Source: Kutzneria sp. (GTDB lineage: Bacteria > Actinomycetota > Actinomycetes > Mycobacteriales > Pseudonocardiaceae). From it: DNA of 46,460 bases. The position numbers and the translations under genes were made by a program. The notes under the pieces are model-generated. The model was given only the letters and a program-made list of their open reading frames with translations, was not told the origin of the DNA and searched no databases. The stretch is taken from positions 1 to 46,460 of the forward strand of contig JAFAZC010000025.1 of the NCBI GenBank assembly GCA_019239965.1. Direction: 5' to 3'. Each line of letters opens with the position of its first letter. Position 1 is the stretch's first letter. Of the stretch, positions 1 to 8,942 are shown piece after piece.

Positions 1-1
1 C

Positions 2-76
2 TCGATGAAGGGAGACAGCTACCGGCTCAAGGACCGGGACCTGGGTCGCGTCCCCGCGGCCAAGACCAACGATTAG
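2..76 (+). CDS. C-terminal tail of an IstB-like IS21 helper ATPase (partial)
   Basis: An open frame enters from the left edge and ends at TAG 74-76. The 24 visible residues include GDSYRLKDRDLGR, which resembles the basic C-terminal tail of IstB, the ATPase helper of IS21-family transposition (the family tail often reads GDSYRLR or GESYRLK). The Walker motifs would lie outside the window, so function and completeness cannot be judged. Its position next to decayed genes fits an insertion-sequence end. Only a short tail supports the call, so it is tentative. Confidence 0.42.
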   Translation, partial: SMKGDSYRLKDRDLGRVPAAKTND

Positions 77-513
77 AGATCAACAACCATCCGGGCGGGT
101 CCGGGTTCGGCCGTCACAGACGGGTCCACTTCCGCACGTCGTTGACACGTGGTCCGCGAGTGCCCGCGCCGCAGCCTTCGCACGTTCGTAGTGCGCCCAC
201 GCTTGCCCGACCGCGTTGCGATTGAGCGCCTCCCAACCAGCCAATGTGGACGCTACCGGGACGCGGTCCACGATTTTCCGGGGTGGCCCGGGCTCGGCGC
301 GCGGCGGTCAACCGGTTCTCCGGTTAGACCGCGGTGTGGCCCCGGCTGGTTACCGGGGCCACACCGCATTGGACGAAAGCTGTCAGCGCGGTCCGCCGTG
401 TCGCACTGCGATTGTGGTGCCGTGGTGGCGGTGGCGGGCAGAGGGAGTAGCTGACCGCCGTGTCTTTTTCACAGTGGCGAACGGCCTGACAGCACGTCAC
501 GCGTTGTCGTTCA
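77..513. other. No supported gene; possible regulator remnant
   Basis: I see no convincing intact gene in this stretch. On the minus strand, 80-271 encodes a short reading frame containing LAGWEALNRNAVGQAWAHYE. This resembles a TPR-like helix pair from the C-terminal half of long actinomycete XRE regulators, but no start, HTH or neighbouring TPR is present. It is best read as a possible relic. Positions 310-365 hold GGTTACCGGGGCCACACCGC close to an inverted near-copy (GCGGTGTGGCCCCGGCTGGT), a potential hairpin of unknown role. Confidence 0.4.
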
Positions 514-843
514 CTATCCGGCATCACCGCCCTTCCTGGATTCGATCCCGTCTGCCAGAGGATCTGAGTAGCGGTCCGGGGGCGGGGACCGCTCCCGACA
601 CCACGCCAGCCCGTGTGCGCGACAGGGCGAATCTGCCTGTGCTGTGGGCGGCATGGCCGACCTCCACCAGCTCGCACGTCCCGGTGGGGTGGGTGATGGG
701 GGGTGCGGTGGTCCTGGCCGGCTCCAGTTCGTCTCGATGATTGCCTCGAACTCGGCACGCACCAAGCCCTCGTCCGCACACAACAGGTCGAGGAACGCCC
801 GCTGGGGGTCGGTTCGCGGGGCAGATGTCAGGGTCGCTGCCAT
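514..843 (-). CDS. Small hypothetical protein downstream of hsp20
   Basis: A 109-residue frame starts at ATG 843, 16 bp after the hsp20 stop codon, so it is probably cotranscribed with hsp20. The first half, MAATLTSAPRTDPQRAFLDL onward, has an acidic helical look (LLCADEGLVRAEFEAIIETNW) typical of small actinobacterial proteins found next to Hsp20. The second half is rich in proline and arginine and could be disordered, or could reflect an undetected frameshift. There is no clear Shine-Dalgarno sequence, which suggests translational coupling. I recognise no enzymatic motif; the function is unknown. Confidence 0.45.
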   Translation of the reverse strand: MAATLTSAPRTDPQRAFLDLLCADEGLVRAEFEAIIETNWSRPGPPHPPSPTPPGRASWWRSAMPPTAQADSPCRAHGLAWCRERSPPPDRYSDPLADGIESRKGGDAG

Positions 844-859
844 GGCGATCACGCCCGGG

Positions 860-1300
860 TCAGACTTTGATCTCCTTGCGGGTGGCCTGTCCACTGCCGA
901 TCTCGATCTTGCGGGGCTTGGCCTGCTCGGCGATCGGGATCCGCAACGTCAGCACGCCCGCGTTGTAATCGGCCTTGATCTGCTCGGTGACCAGGGTGTC
1001 GCCGAGGAACAACTGCCGGGAGAACACACCCAGGGGCCGCTCAGACACCTGCATCTCCACCGACTCGGTGGGCACGCTGGGCCGCCGCTCAGCCTTGACG
1101 GTGAGCACGTTGCGCTCGATGTCCAACTCGATCGCGTCGGGATCGACACCGGGCAGATCGAAGGCGACGACGAACTCGTCCCCGGTGCGGTAGGCGTCCA
1201 TCGGCATCGCCGTGGGACGCGACCAGGTTCCGGCGATGTTGTTGACGACCTGCTGGGTCAACCGGTCGAGCTCCCGGAACGGGTCGGTGCGCATCAACAT
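860..1300 (-). CDS. Hsp20/alpha-crystallin small heat shock protein
   Basis: This is an ATP-independent holdase chaperone of 146 residues. The N-terminal arm ([14 protein letters not shown]) is followed by an alpha-crystallin domain from about residue 35 to 130, containing the typical [20 protein letters not shown] and the GVLTLRIPI strand with an I-x-I-type tail. The ATG at 1300 is chosen over an upstream one because GGGAGGG lies just before it. The gene faces a frameshifted Hsp18-type regulator, and the shared intergenic region contains a large dyad that overlaps the likely promoters. A small gene follows immediately. Heat or stress regulation through that dyad is inferred from the layout, not shown. 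Confidence 0.93.
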   Translation of the reverse strand: MLMRTDPFRELDRLTQQVVNNIAGTWSRPTAMPMDAYRTGDEFVVAFDLPGVDPDAIELDIERNVLTVKAERRPSVPTESVEMQVSERPLGVFSRQLFLGDTLVTEQIKADYNAGVLTLRIPIAEQAKPRKIEIGSGQATRKEIKV

Positions 1301-1349
1301 GGCTTCCCTCCCTGTCATGTTCTGGTGTCAACGCGCATCTCTGGTTTAG

Positions 1350-1399
1350 CATGTCATCGGAACGGTGACAACCCCATTTGTCACTGGAAGGATGACATG
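1350..1399. promoter_or_regulatory. 50-bp nested dyad operator between hsp20 and its divergent regulator
   Basis: The outer arms CATGTCATC (1350-1358) and GATGACATG (1391-1399) are perfect reverse complements, as are the inner arms GTGACAA (1365-1371) and TTGTCAC (1378-1384). All share one centre at 1374/1375. The same sequence can be read as two copies of a 19-bp imperfect palindrome, TGTCA-N9-TGACA, at 1352-1370 and 1379-1397. The right outer arm includes the regulator's ATG and abuts its ribosome binding site, so binding would block both genes. The regulator encoded next door is the obvious candidate ligand. Confidence 0.6.
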
Positions 1400-2364
1400 C
1401 TGAACGACGGTACAGGCGGATACACCGCCGCCGAGGCACTCGCCCTAGTCCAGGGGGTGCTCGCAGACACCCAGGTGGGATCGGCGACTCCCGCCGACCT
1501 CCTCGCCGCGCTCACCATGCTGCGCCAGCTTCGTGAGGGCCGGGCTGGCAACCCGAACTAATCACCGCCGCCCGCGAGCAGAAAGTGAGCTGGGCCGTCC
1601 TGGCCCCCGCACTCGGTGTCACCAGCCGCCAGGCCGCCGAACGCCGCTACCTGCGCCTGAGGCCCTCCGACACCGGCGAGCGGACCGGCGAGCAACGGGT
1701 CCGCGCCCAACGCGACAACCGGGCGGGTGACCGAGCGGTCGCCGCCTGGGCCCGCGACAACGCCGCAGTCCTGCGTCAGCTCGCCGGGCAGATCAGTGCC
1801 CTACGGGACCTGCGCAACAGCGCCCGGCGCCATGCCGACCTGGTAGGTCAGGCCCTCGCCGACAACGACCCCACCAGCCTGTTTGTCCCCCTGGCCGACA
1901 CGCGGCTCCACCTGAAGGCAACCCACGCTGGCCTGGCCGCCCAGATCCAGTCCATCACCGACCAGACCACGCGGATTCGCCATACCACCACGCGGCGCGG
2001 TCGGGCTCACTACCCACTGCGGAGTATCGGACCAATAACCGCCACTGAGCACCTGGACACCTCACGCGGCCCCGCACCGCGGGACCGGACACGCCCCCGG
2101 GCACGGCAGATGGTCCGGTCGCGGCGGCCGGGAAATCAGGCGTTCCCTGCTGCCGACCGTGCTGACTCCAGCGGGGCGCTGTTCCCGACGGTGCCGCGCC
2201 TCGATGTCGGTGCTAGCTCGCGTTATCCCACAGCGGCCACGAGCCGCACCTGGCCACCAGCGGATGGTGTCCGCGAGCACCGACAGCACATGCTCGATCG
2301 ACGGGCACGGTCATCGTCGGACGGCCACGTGGCCGGAGAGTCTCGGCGGCGCTGGTGGCCATGA
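1397..2364 (+). pseudogene. Frameshifted Hsp18-type transcriptional regulator
   Basis: The first frame (1397-1561, 54 codons, with GGAAGG before its ATG) gives a helical N-terminus ending LTMLRQLREGRAGNPN. From about 1546 the next frame continues WQPELITAAREQKVSWAVLA and a HTH-like segment (LGVTSRQAAERRYLRLRP), then TGEQRV and AVAAWARDNAAVLRQLAGQI. These are the features of proteins named Hsp18 transcriptional regulators in actinomycetes. Restoring one base near 1545 (GGGCTGG to GGGCCTGG) joins the two frames. Similarity fades near 2000, after which the open frame runs on to 2364 with low-complexity composition, so the C-terminus may also be altered. No slippery sequence is visible, so gene decay or a sequence error is more likely than programmed frameshifting. 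Confidence 0.62.
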
Positions 2365-2449
2365 TCGTGGTCCTGGCCAGGCGATCCATGACACACGCAC
2401 TTCTCCTGAGAAAATCTAGGCTGGCTGAAGTAGACATCCTCGGGCAGAT

Positions 2450-2913
2450 GTGTGTAGTCTTCTGGTCGTACGGAGAGAGACAATGTCGAGCAGGCGCGGG
2501 AGATAACGGAACTACCCGCGAGGTGAGACACACGGTCGAGGCAGGACCAGCGCAGCAATCAGGTCACGCCTGGCGACCCGGAAGACCGGGGCCGGTGATT
2601 GAACGGTCGAGGTAGTACCCGGTCCCGACGATGAAGTAGCAGGACGTGGGCGGAGGTGTCGCGCCCACGCAGCAGGTGAGGTGAGCAGTAACGGTTGGGG
2701 CCGGAACCCAGCAGGAGAAGAGGTTCCGGCCCCCGGTAGTCAGTGGGCGCCATGCGTACTGGACAGGTCTCGGTAAGAGGTTCCAGCAGGCGGCGCTCGC
2801 AGAAGTACATGGTAAGTGGACAGCACACGAAAGAAGGGATGGGTCACGTCAGTGGATTGGCCGCCCTGGCCGCACTGGGCCGGGCGAGTACCGCAGTCCC
2901 ATCGGATTGGTAG
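2450..2913 (+). other. Dense run of RNA hairpins; candidate 5' fragment of a group II intron
   Basis: Perfect inverted repeats follow one another: CGCGGG/CCCGCG (2495-2520), GACCGGG/CCCGGTC (2584-2624), CGTGGGCG/CGCCCACG (2645-2669) and GGGGCCGGAACC/GGTTCCGGCCCC (2697-2733). A two-part stem follows near 2745-2795. The region starts with GTGTG at 2450, matching the group II 5' consensus GTGYG, and the hairpins are followed by a 34-codon frame (ATG 2809 to TAG 2911) where an intron-encoded protein would begin. No reverse transcriptase body and no domain V hairpin is present before 3072, so it would be a truncated element. Another structured RNA is equally possible; only the base-pairing is directly seen. 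Confidence 0.38.
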
Positions 2914-2980
2914 GTGGTGCTCGGTTACGAACACGCGATCCCCGCGATGTCTGCCCGTCGGGCGCATGCGGGTACCACAA

Positions 2981-2998
2981 CCCGATCGCACGATCGGG
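2981..2998. promoter_or_regulatory. Inverted repeat upstream of the MerR leader
   Basis: CCCGATCG, a CA spacer and CGATCGGG form a perfect 8+2+8 dyad. It lies just before the short leader frame, and its right arm plus the next base forms the GGGG that could serve as that frame's Shine-Dalgarno. It could be an operator, for instance of the MerR protein encoded downstream, or an RNA hairpin that hides the ribosome binding site. Function is inferred. Confidence 0.4.
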
Positions 2999-3003
2999 GC
3001 ATG

Positions 3004-3039
3004 ATGTTGAAACCCAAACCCTGGGCCCCGGTGCTGTAG
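3004..3039 (+). CDS. Putative leader peptide MLKPKPWAPVL
   Basis: A short frame begins at either of two consecutive ATG codons (3001 or 3004) and ends at TAG 3037-3039. A GGGG at 2996-2999 is correctly placed for the second ATG. The codons for Trp-Ala-Pro-Val form the 5' arm of the following terminator-like hairpin, the arrangement expected for translation-dependent attenuation. The peptide is rich in proline and lysine. No homologue is recognised, and the call rests on geometry alone. Confidence 0.32.
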   Translation: MLKPKPWAPVL

Positions 3040-3056
3040 CGCCGGGGCCCCTTTTG
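3023..3056 (+). terminator. Terminator-like hairpin (possible attenuator) before the MerR gene
   Basis: GGGCCCCGG (3023-3031) pairs with CCGGGGCCC (3042-3050) around a 10-nt loop and is followed by CTTTT. The stem ends about 20 bp before the MerR start and overlaps the leader frame, so it may terminate transcripts conditionally. It could instead simply end transcripts from upstream. Confidence 0.5.
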
Positions 3057-3071
3057 ACGGTGAGGTGACGT

Positions 3072-3404
3072 TTGATCCCAGACCCACGCGACACGGCCGC
3101 AGCAGGCGCGGCCGGCAAGTTCGATGACGAGCATTACCCCGCCTACACGATGGGCCGGGCCGCGGAGATGCTCGGCACCACGCCGGGGTTTCTGCGCAGC
3201 CTGGACGAGGCGAAACTGATCGAGCCGCAACGCTCTGCTGGCGGCCACCGCCGGTATTCCCGCTACCAGCTGCGCATCGCCGCGCGTGTGCGTGAGCTTG
3301 TCGACCAGGGCACCGGTCTGGACGCCGCGTGCCGCATCGTCACCCTCGAAAACCAGCTCCACGAAGCGCAACAGCTCAACGACGACCTCCGCCACTCCAA
3401 CTGA
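3072..3404 (+). CDS. MerR-family transcriptional regulator (small)
   Basis: This 110-residue protein has a complete N-terminal MerR winged HTH at about residues 25-90: YTMGRAAEMLGTTPGFLRSL, then the wing SAGGHRRYSRYQLRIAARV. A short helical tail (IVTLENQLHEAQQLNDDLR) suits dimerisation, and there is no separate effector domain. A TTG start is used because GAGGTGA (3062-3068) lies correctly before it and the upstream frame gives no better start. Family members of this length often begin PDPRDTAA, as here. The gene sits behind a dyad, a leader frame and a terminator hairpin, and ahead of decayed remnants. Its target is unknown; the 8+2+8 dyad upstream is a candidate autoregulatory site. Confidence 0.86.
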   Translation: MIPDPRDTAAAGAAGKFDDEHYPAYTMGRAAEMLGTTPGFLRSLDEAKLIEPQRSAGGHRRYSRYQLRIAARVRELVDQGTGLDAACRIVTLENQLHEAQQLNDDLRHSN

Positions 3405-3555
3405 CACTTTACGTGGCGCTCGGACCGTGCGGATTGGATGCGGTTCCCACAGCTCATCGTTTTCTCGGCCGCGGGCCGGCAGCCCAGGGGCCTCGAAGGG
3501 ATCGGCGGGTAACGGAAACACCGTCCCCCAAGTTCACCCTCACCTGCGTGGCCGC

Positions 3556-3754
3556 GGATTCGCCGCGATCCTGGCCACTTCGATCATCGGCGCGCTCGGA
3601 GCCGGGCTGCTACCCGCCACGGTAAATTCCCTACCTTGGCCTGCTGCCCCTGGTGCTCGGGATACGAGCGGCCTGGCGCGAGCACCTCGACACAGCCGAA
3701 GGCGAACCGGAACCGGCCATGGACAAGGGTCCAACCGTGTTCGCGGTCGCTGTG
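3556..3754 (+). pseudogene. Remnant of a CadD-like cadmium/cation transporter
   Basis: The translation GFAAILATSIIGALGAGLLP, followed one frame later by PYLGLLPLVLGIRAAW and DKGPTVFAVA, matches the second and third membrane helices and following loop of CadD-family cadmium resistance transporters as I know them. The two frames join if one A is removed from GGTAAATTCC near 3622 (TVIPYLGLLP). The N-terminus with the first helix is missing, and after FAVA the sequence changes abruptly to unrelated TPR-like helices. The gene is clearly non-functional. Its place after a MerR gene may reflect a former metal-resistance unit. Confidence 0.55.
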
Positions 3755-4139
3755 GCTGCTCAATCTGATGACATTGAATTCGAAGCGCACGCAGCCGTGG
3801 AGCAATCGTTTGTGCTTCTTGACGTCTGCAAACCGAACGATGCCGTCATCGTGCTTGCTCACGCGCACGAACAGGCCGGTTCCCGCAGTTCAAGGTTGTT
3901 GCGTGCTCGGCTGGCCGCTGCGCACGGCGAAGCACTCGCCACTAATGATCAACGAAGTGAGAGCCTTCGCGCGTTCGACAGAGACGGCGCTTCGAGTTCA
4001 CCTGGCAAGCGCGCTCGTCCGGATCGGAGAATCGGACGCGGCCCGAGCACATGCGTCGATTGTGGGTCAGCTTGCCGCCGAGATCGGCTCAGCCCGGCAG
4101 GACCGACGGTTGCGTGCGATTGCCGAACAACTCAGATAG
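3755..4139 (+). pseudogene. Remnant of an XRE-type regulator C-terminal (TPR-like) domain
   Basis: After the CadD-like piece, the frame reads VLLDVCKPNDAVIVLAHAHE and RLLRARLAAAHGEALATNDQ. A second frame then gives TETALRVHLASALVRIGESD, AARAHASIVGQLAAEIGSAR and RRLRAIAEQL, ending at TAG 4137-4139. These amphipathic repeats resemble the C-terminal half of long actinomycete XRE regulators. A change of frame and an apparent internal deletion lie near 3965-3980, and the N-terminal HTH is absent. It is fused in sequence to the transporter remnant, showing that this stretch is a mosaic of decayed genes. Confidence 0.5.
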
Positions 4140-4194
4140 CCCGCCGGGTGAGCGCGTTGATGCCGCCGAGTGCGGGCTGCGGCGTTTTTCTGGG

Positions 4195-4773
4195 TCAGCC
4201 GTACCGACACCACGTAAGGGTACCGGCGGCGATGTCGCCGCACACCGCGTGTATCCAGGTCAGCTCCGCGGTGATCACGGCCCGGGCGTACTCGTGCTCC
4301 AGCAGGTGCAACCTGGGCACCCCGTACTCGGTCGAGTCTTTAATCACCGCTTTGGTGGCGGCGAGCTGCTGTCGCAGTGCCTCGGCGCGCTGTTCCAGCT
4401 GCTGTCGTGCGTCGTGTGGGCTGAGCAGGTGCAGGAAGGACACGACAGCGGGAAACAGGGGAAATTCGCGGGCCGGTGTGGCGACGCTGTCTCGCAGGCC
4501 GGTCAGAAGGGCCTCCCGGCCCTGTGGTGTCAGGTCATACACGGTGCGCTCGGGGCGGCGGGCGTCACGCTCGATGGTGTGCACACGGATCAGCTGGTCT
4601 CGGACCAGTCGCTCGATGGCCGCGTGGAGTCCGGATCGGGTGTGCACGTTCACCACCATGTCCACTCCGCGCTCCTTGATCAGCTGCTGCATCCGGTAGG
4701 CGTGCATGGGTTCCTCGGCCAGGAGCGCCAGGACCGCGATCACGACGGGGGAGAGGTGTCCACGAGGTGGCAT
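4195..4773 (-). CDS. PadR-family transcriptional regulator
   Basis: The 192-residue protein has an N-terminal PadR winged HTH (LSPVVIAVLALLAEEPMHAY, then LHAAIERLVRDQLIR and the wing RRPERTVYDLTPQGREAL) and a C-terminal helical dimerisation region (about 90-180) typical of the larger PadR subgroup. It is read divergently from a membrane-protein gene, and such pairs commonly form a regulator-target unit. TACACT lies 7 nt before the ATG on this strand with no Shine-Dalgarno, consistent with a leaderless mRNA. Direct repeats AGTCTGT in the shared promoter region are candidate binding sites. Confidence 0.9.
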   Translation of the reverse strand: MPPRGHLSPVVIAVLALLAEEPMHAYRMQQLIKERGVDMVVNVHTRSGLHAAIERLVRDQLIRVHTIERDARRPERTVYDLTPQGREALLTGLRDSVATPAREFPLFPAVVSFLHLLSPHDARQQLEQRAEALRQQLAATKAVIKDSTEYGVPRLHLLEHEYARAVITAELTWIHAVCGDIAAGTLTWCRYG

Positions 4774-4808
4774 AGTCTGTAGTGTACTAGTCTGTTATAA
4801 ACTAATAT
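4774..4808. promoter_or_regulatory. Divergent promoter/operator region between padR and the VC0807-type gene
   Basis: AGTCTGT occurs twice in direct orientation, 16 bp apart (4774-4780 and 4790-4796). The symmetric TAGTGTACTA lies between (4780-4789), and TAGT/ACTA half-sites frame 4788-4804. TACACT read on the minus strand is a good -10 for padR, and TAATAT (4803-4808) a plausible -10 for the rightward gene. The region is markedly AT-richer than its surroundings. Binding by PadR is inferred. Confidence 0.45.
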
Positions 4809-4887
4809 GGCCGGCCTGAGCGCACCGCACCTGGAGGCGGAGGTCGAAGCGCAGAACGCCGCCACGTTGACGAGGAGGGACGGCGCC

Positions 4888-5553
4888 ATGACGTCCGTAG
4901 CGTCGCGGTCAGGAAGGCCAAAGGTTGGCGGTTACCTGTCGGCTGTGCTGGAGATCGGCCTGTCCATCGGCGGGTACTACCTCTTGCGTGCTGTCGGTGT
5001 CGGTGTTTTCTGGGCACTCATGACGCCAGCTGTCGCTGTCGCCGCGGTGGTGGTGACGGTCACCGTTCGCCGTCGACGAATCGATCTGATCGGGCTCGCG
5101 GTGCTCGCCGAGATCGCCGCGACGATCACGCTCTCCCTGGTGACGCAGAATCCCCGCGTCGCCGCGCTGCGCGAGGTGGCCTATGTCTTCATCGCCGGCG
5201 TCTTCTGCCTCCTCACGCTGCTGTATCGAACGCCGCTCACACACGTGAGTGCCTCTTCCGTGGCGACTTTCGGAGACCCGAGACGGGAAAAGGCCTTCGA
5301 TTACGCGTGGCGGACTGTGCCCAGATATCGCGCGTGGCAGCGGCTGCTCACGGCGTCACTCGGTCTGATCATGATAGCCACCACGGTTATCAGGGCCTTG
5401 ATCCTCTTCAGCACCCCCGACGCCCAGATCGCGCATGCCATCGACGTCTCGAATGCGCTCAGCCTGGTGATGATCGTGGCGTTGGTCCTCACCGCCGTCG
5501 TTCTCATCCAGGTGCCCAGGAAGATCATCGAGAAGCTGGCCGAACAGATGTGA
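4888..5553 (+). CDS. VC0807-family-like integral membrane protein
   Basis: A 221-residue membrane protein with about six hydrophobic segments: LSAVLEIGLSIGGYYLLRAV, VFWALMTPAVAVAAVVVTVT, a helix near LIGLAVLAEIAATITLSLV, one near VAYVFIAGVFCLLTLLY, and two after the loop FDYAWRTVPRYRAWQRLLTA. The arrangement, with short soluble loops and a basic C-terminus, resembles proteins annotated as VC0807 family. ATG 4888 is preferred because GAGGAGGGA precedes it at good spacing; an ATG at 4807 lies inside the probable -10 element. Its function is unknown. Divergence from padR suggests it is the regulated target. Confidence 0.72.
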   Translation: MTSVASRSGRPKVGGYLSAVLEIGLSIGGYYLLRAVGVGVFWALMTPAVAVAAVVVTVTVRRRRIDLIGLAVLAEIAATITLSLVTQNPRVAALREVAYVFIAGVFCLLTLLYRTPLTHVSASSVATFGDPRREKAFDYAWRTVPRYRAWQRLLTASLGLIMIATTVIRALILFSTPDAQIAHAIDVSNALSLVMIVALVLTAVVLIQVPRKIIEKLAEQM

Positions 5554-5739
5554 CCCGAGGCTCAGCGGGAGTGGGCCCGGCCGCGGGGGAGACACGCGGC
5601 CCTCGGCCAGCCCTTGTTTGGCGCGTGAGCCCCTGGTCACCAGTGATTCCGACGGCTGGCCCCCGGCTATACTCACGAACGTGAGCCGGTAAGTTCGCTG
5701 CACCGTAGTGTGCTGCACCGTGGTGTGAGGAGTCGATCC

Positions 5740-5919
5740 ATGGGGCGCGGCCGTGCTAAGGCCATGCAGGCCAAAATCGCTCGGGAGCTCAAGTACAGCT
5801 CTCCGCCTCTTGATGTTGAGGCATTGCGGCTCGAGTTGACCGACGGCGAGTCCGAGGCTGGGGAGTCGATAGGGCGAGGCGCTGGGAACCTTCGCGATCA
5901 GGGCAACCGCGCGAGTTGA
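5740..5919 (+). CDS. DUF3073 family small protein
   Basis: The 59-residue protein starts MGRGRAKAMQAKIARELKYS, the signature of the DUF3073 family found across actinobacteria (usually MGRGRAKAKQTKVARELKYS). AGGAG lies just before the ATG at 5740, and an upstream in-frame ATG has no such support. The N-terminal half is strongly basic and the tail acidic and Gly-rich; the family usually has a similar acidic tail. The role is unknown, although the basic start suggests nucleic-acid contact. A perfect palindrome downstream separates it from the convergent clpC. Confidence 0.86.
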   Translation: MGRGRAKAMQAKIARELKYSSPPLDVEALRLELTDGESEAGESIGRGAGNLRDQGNRAS

Positions 5920-6014
5920 CTGACCCGACGGTTCCGGTTTCCTGAATTCCCGTTACTGGACAGGCTGGTCACCAGAATCAGCGCGGCCAGCCGAAGCTGA
6001 GAAGATCCGCTGCG

Positions 6015-6052
6015 GGACAGGGGTGGTTCCCGATCGGGAACCACCCCTGTCC
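6015..6052. terminator. 38-bp perfect palindrome between DUF3073 and clpC
   Basis: The left arm GGACAGGGGTGGTTCCCGA is exactly reverse-complemented in the next 19 bases with no spacer. It lies about 95 bp after the DUF3073 stop and 20 bp after the clpC stop. It has no T-run, as is common for actinobacterial hairpin terminators, and symmetry lets it act in both directions. Confidence 0.65.
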
Positions 6053-6071
6053 ACGGGCAACGTTCGGACGA

Positions 6072-8621
<2,550 letters not shown>

Positions 8622-8903
8622 GTGCACTCCCTGACAGCTGCGCCGGCGGCCCTCTCCTACCGAACACTGCTCCCCGATCGATCAGCACGGTGGGGATCAG
8701 TCCGGTGGGGTCGGCACCTCAAGTACCACTGTAGTAGGCGGACCTGTCGCTCTGCCGTGCCGCTGGTTGCTTCGATCTTTCCCCTGGTCTCGTTACCAGT
8801 TACAACGTGGTGTCTGTCAGGCAGATTCCCACTGTCTGCTCAAGGCGAACAAGCCACCATTCGTCGAATCGACAGATCGTGCCCCGCCACTCCACCTACA
8901 AGG

Positions 8904-8922
8904 TAAGGTTAGGCAAACCTGA
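8904..8922. promoter_or_regulatory. Iron box (IdeR/DmdR-type operator) before the FhuF-like gene
   Basis: TAAGGTTAGGCAAACCTGA matches 16 of 19 positions of the consensus TTAGGTTAGGCTAACCTAA. It ends 20 bp before the chosen start codon, where a bound iron-loaded DtxR-family repressor would cover the promoter. Low-iron induction is expected. Confidence 0.82.
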
Positions 8923-8942
8923 CTACCTGAGGGGTGACCGCG

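Noticed and set aside
1350-1399. HAIR (HspR) or CIRCE (HrcA) element at hsp20
   Set aside because: Neither CTTGAGT-N7-ACTCAAG nor TTAGCACTC-N9-GAGTGCTAA is present; the dyad is of a different type.
644-1561. Plus-strand open frame of about 300 codons across hsp20
   Set aside because: It is antisense to the clear Hsp20 gene; only its last part (from 1397) coincides with a real reading frame.
2005-2449. Possible further coding beyond the Hsp18-type regulator
   Set aside because: Open frames here lack recognisable motifs, starts or ribosome sites; the stretch shows no gene I can support.
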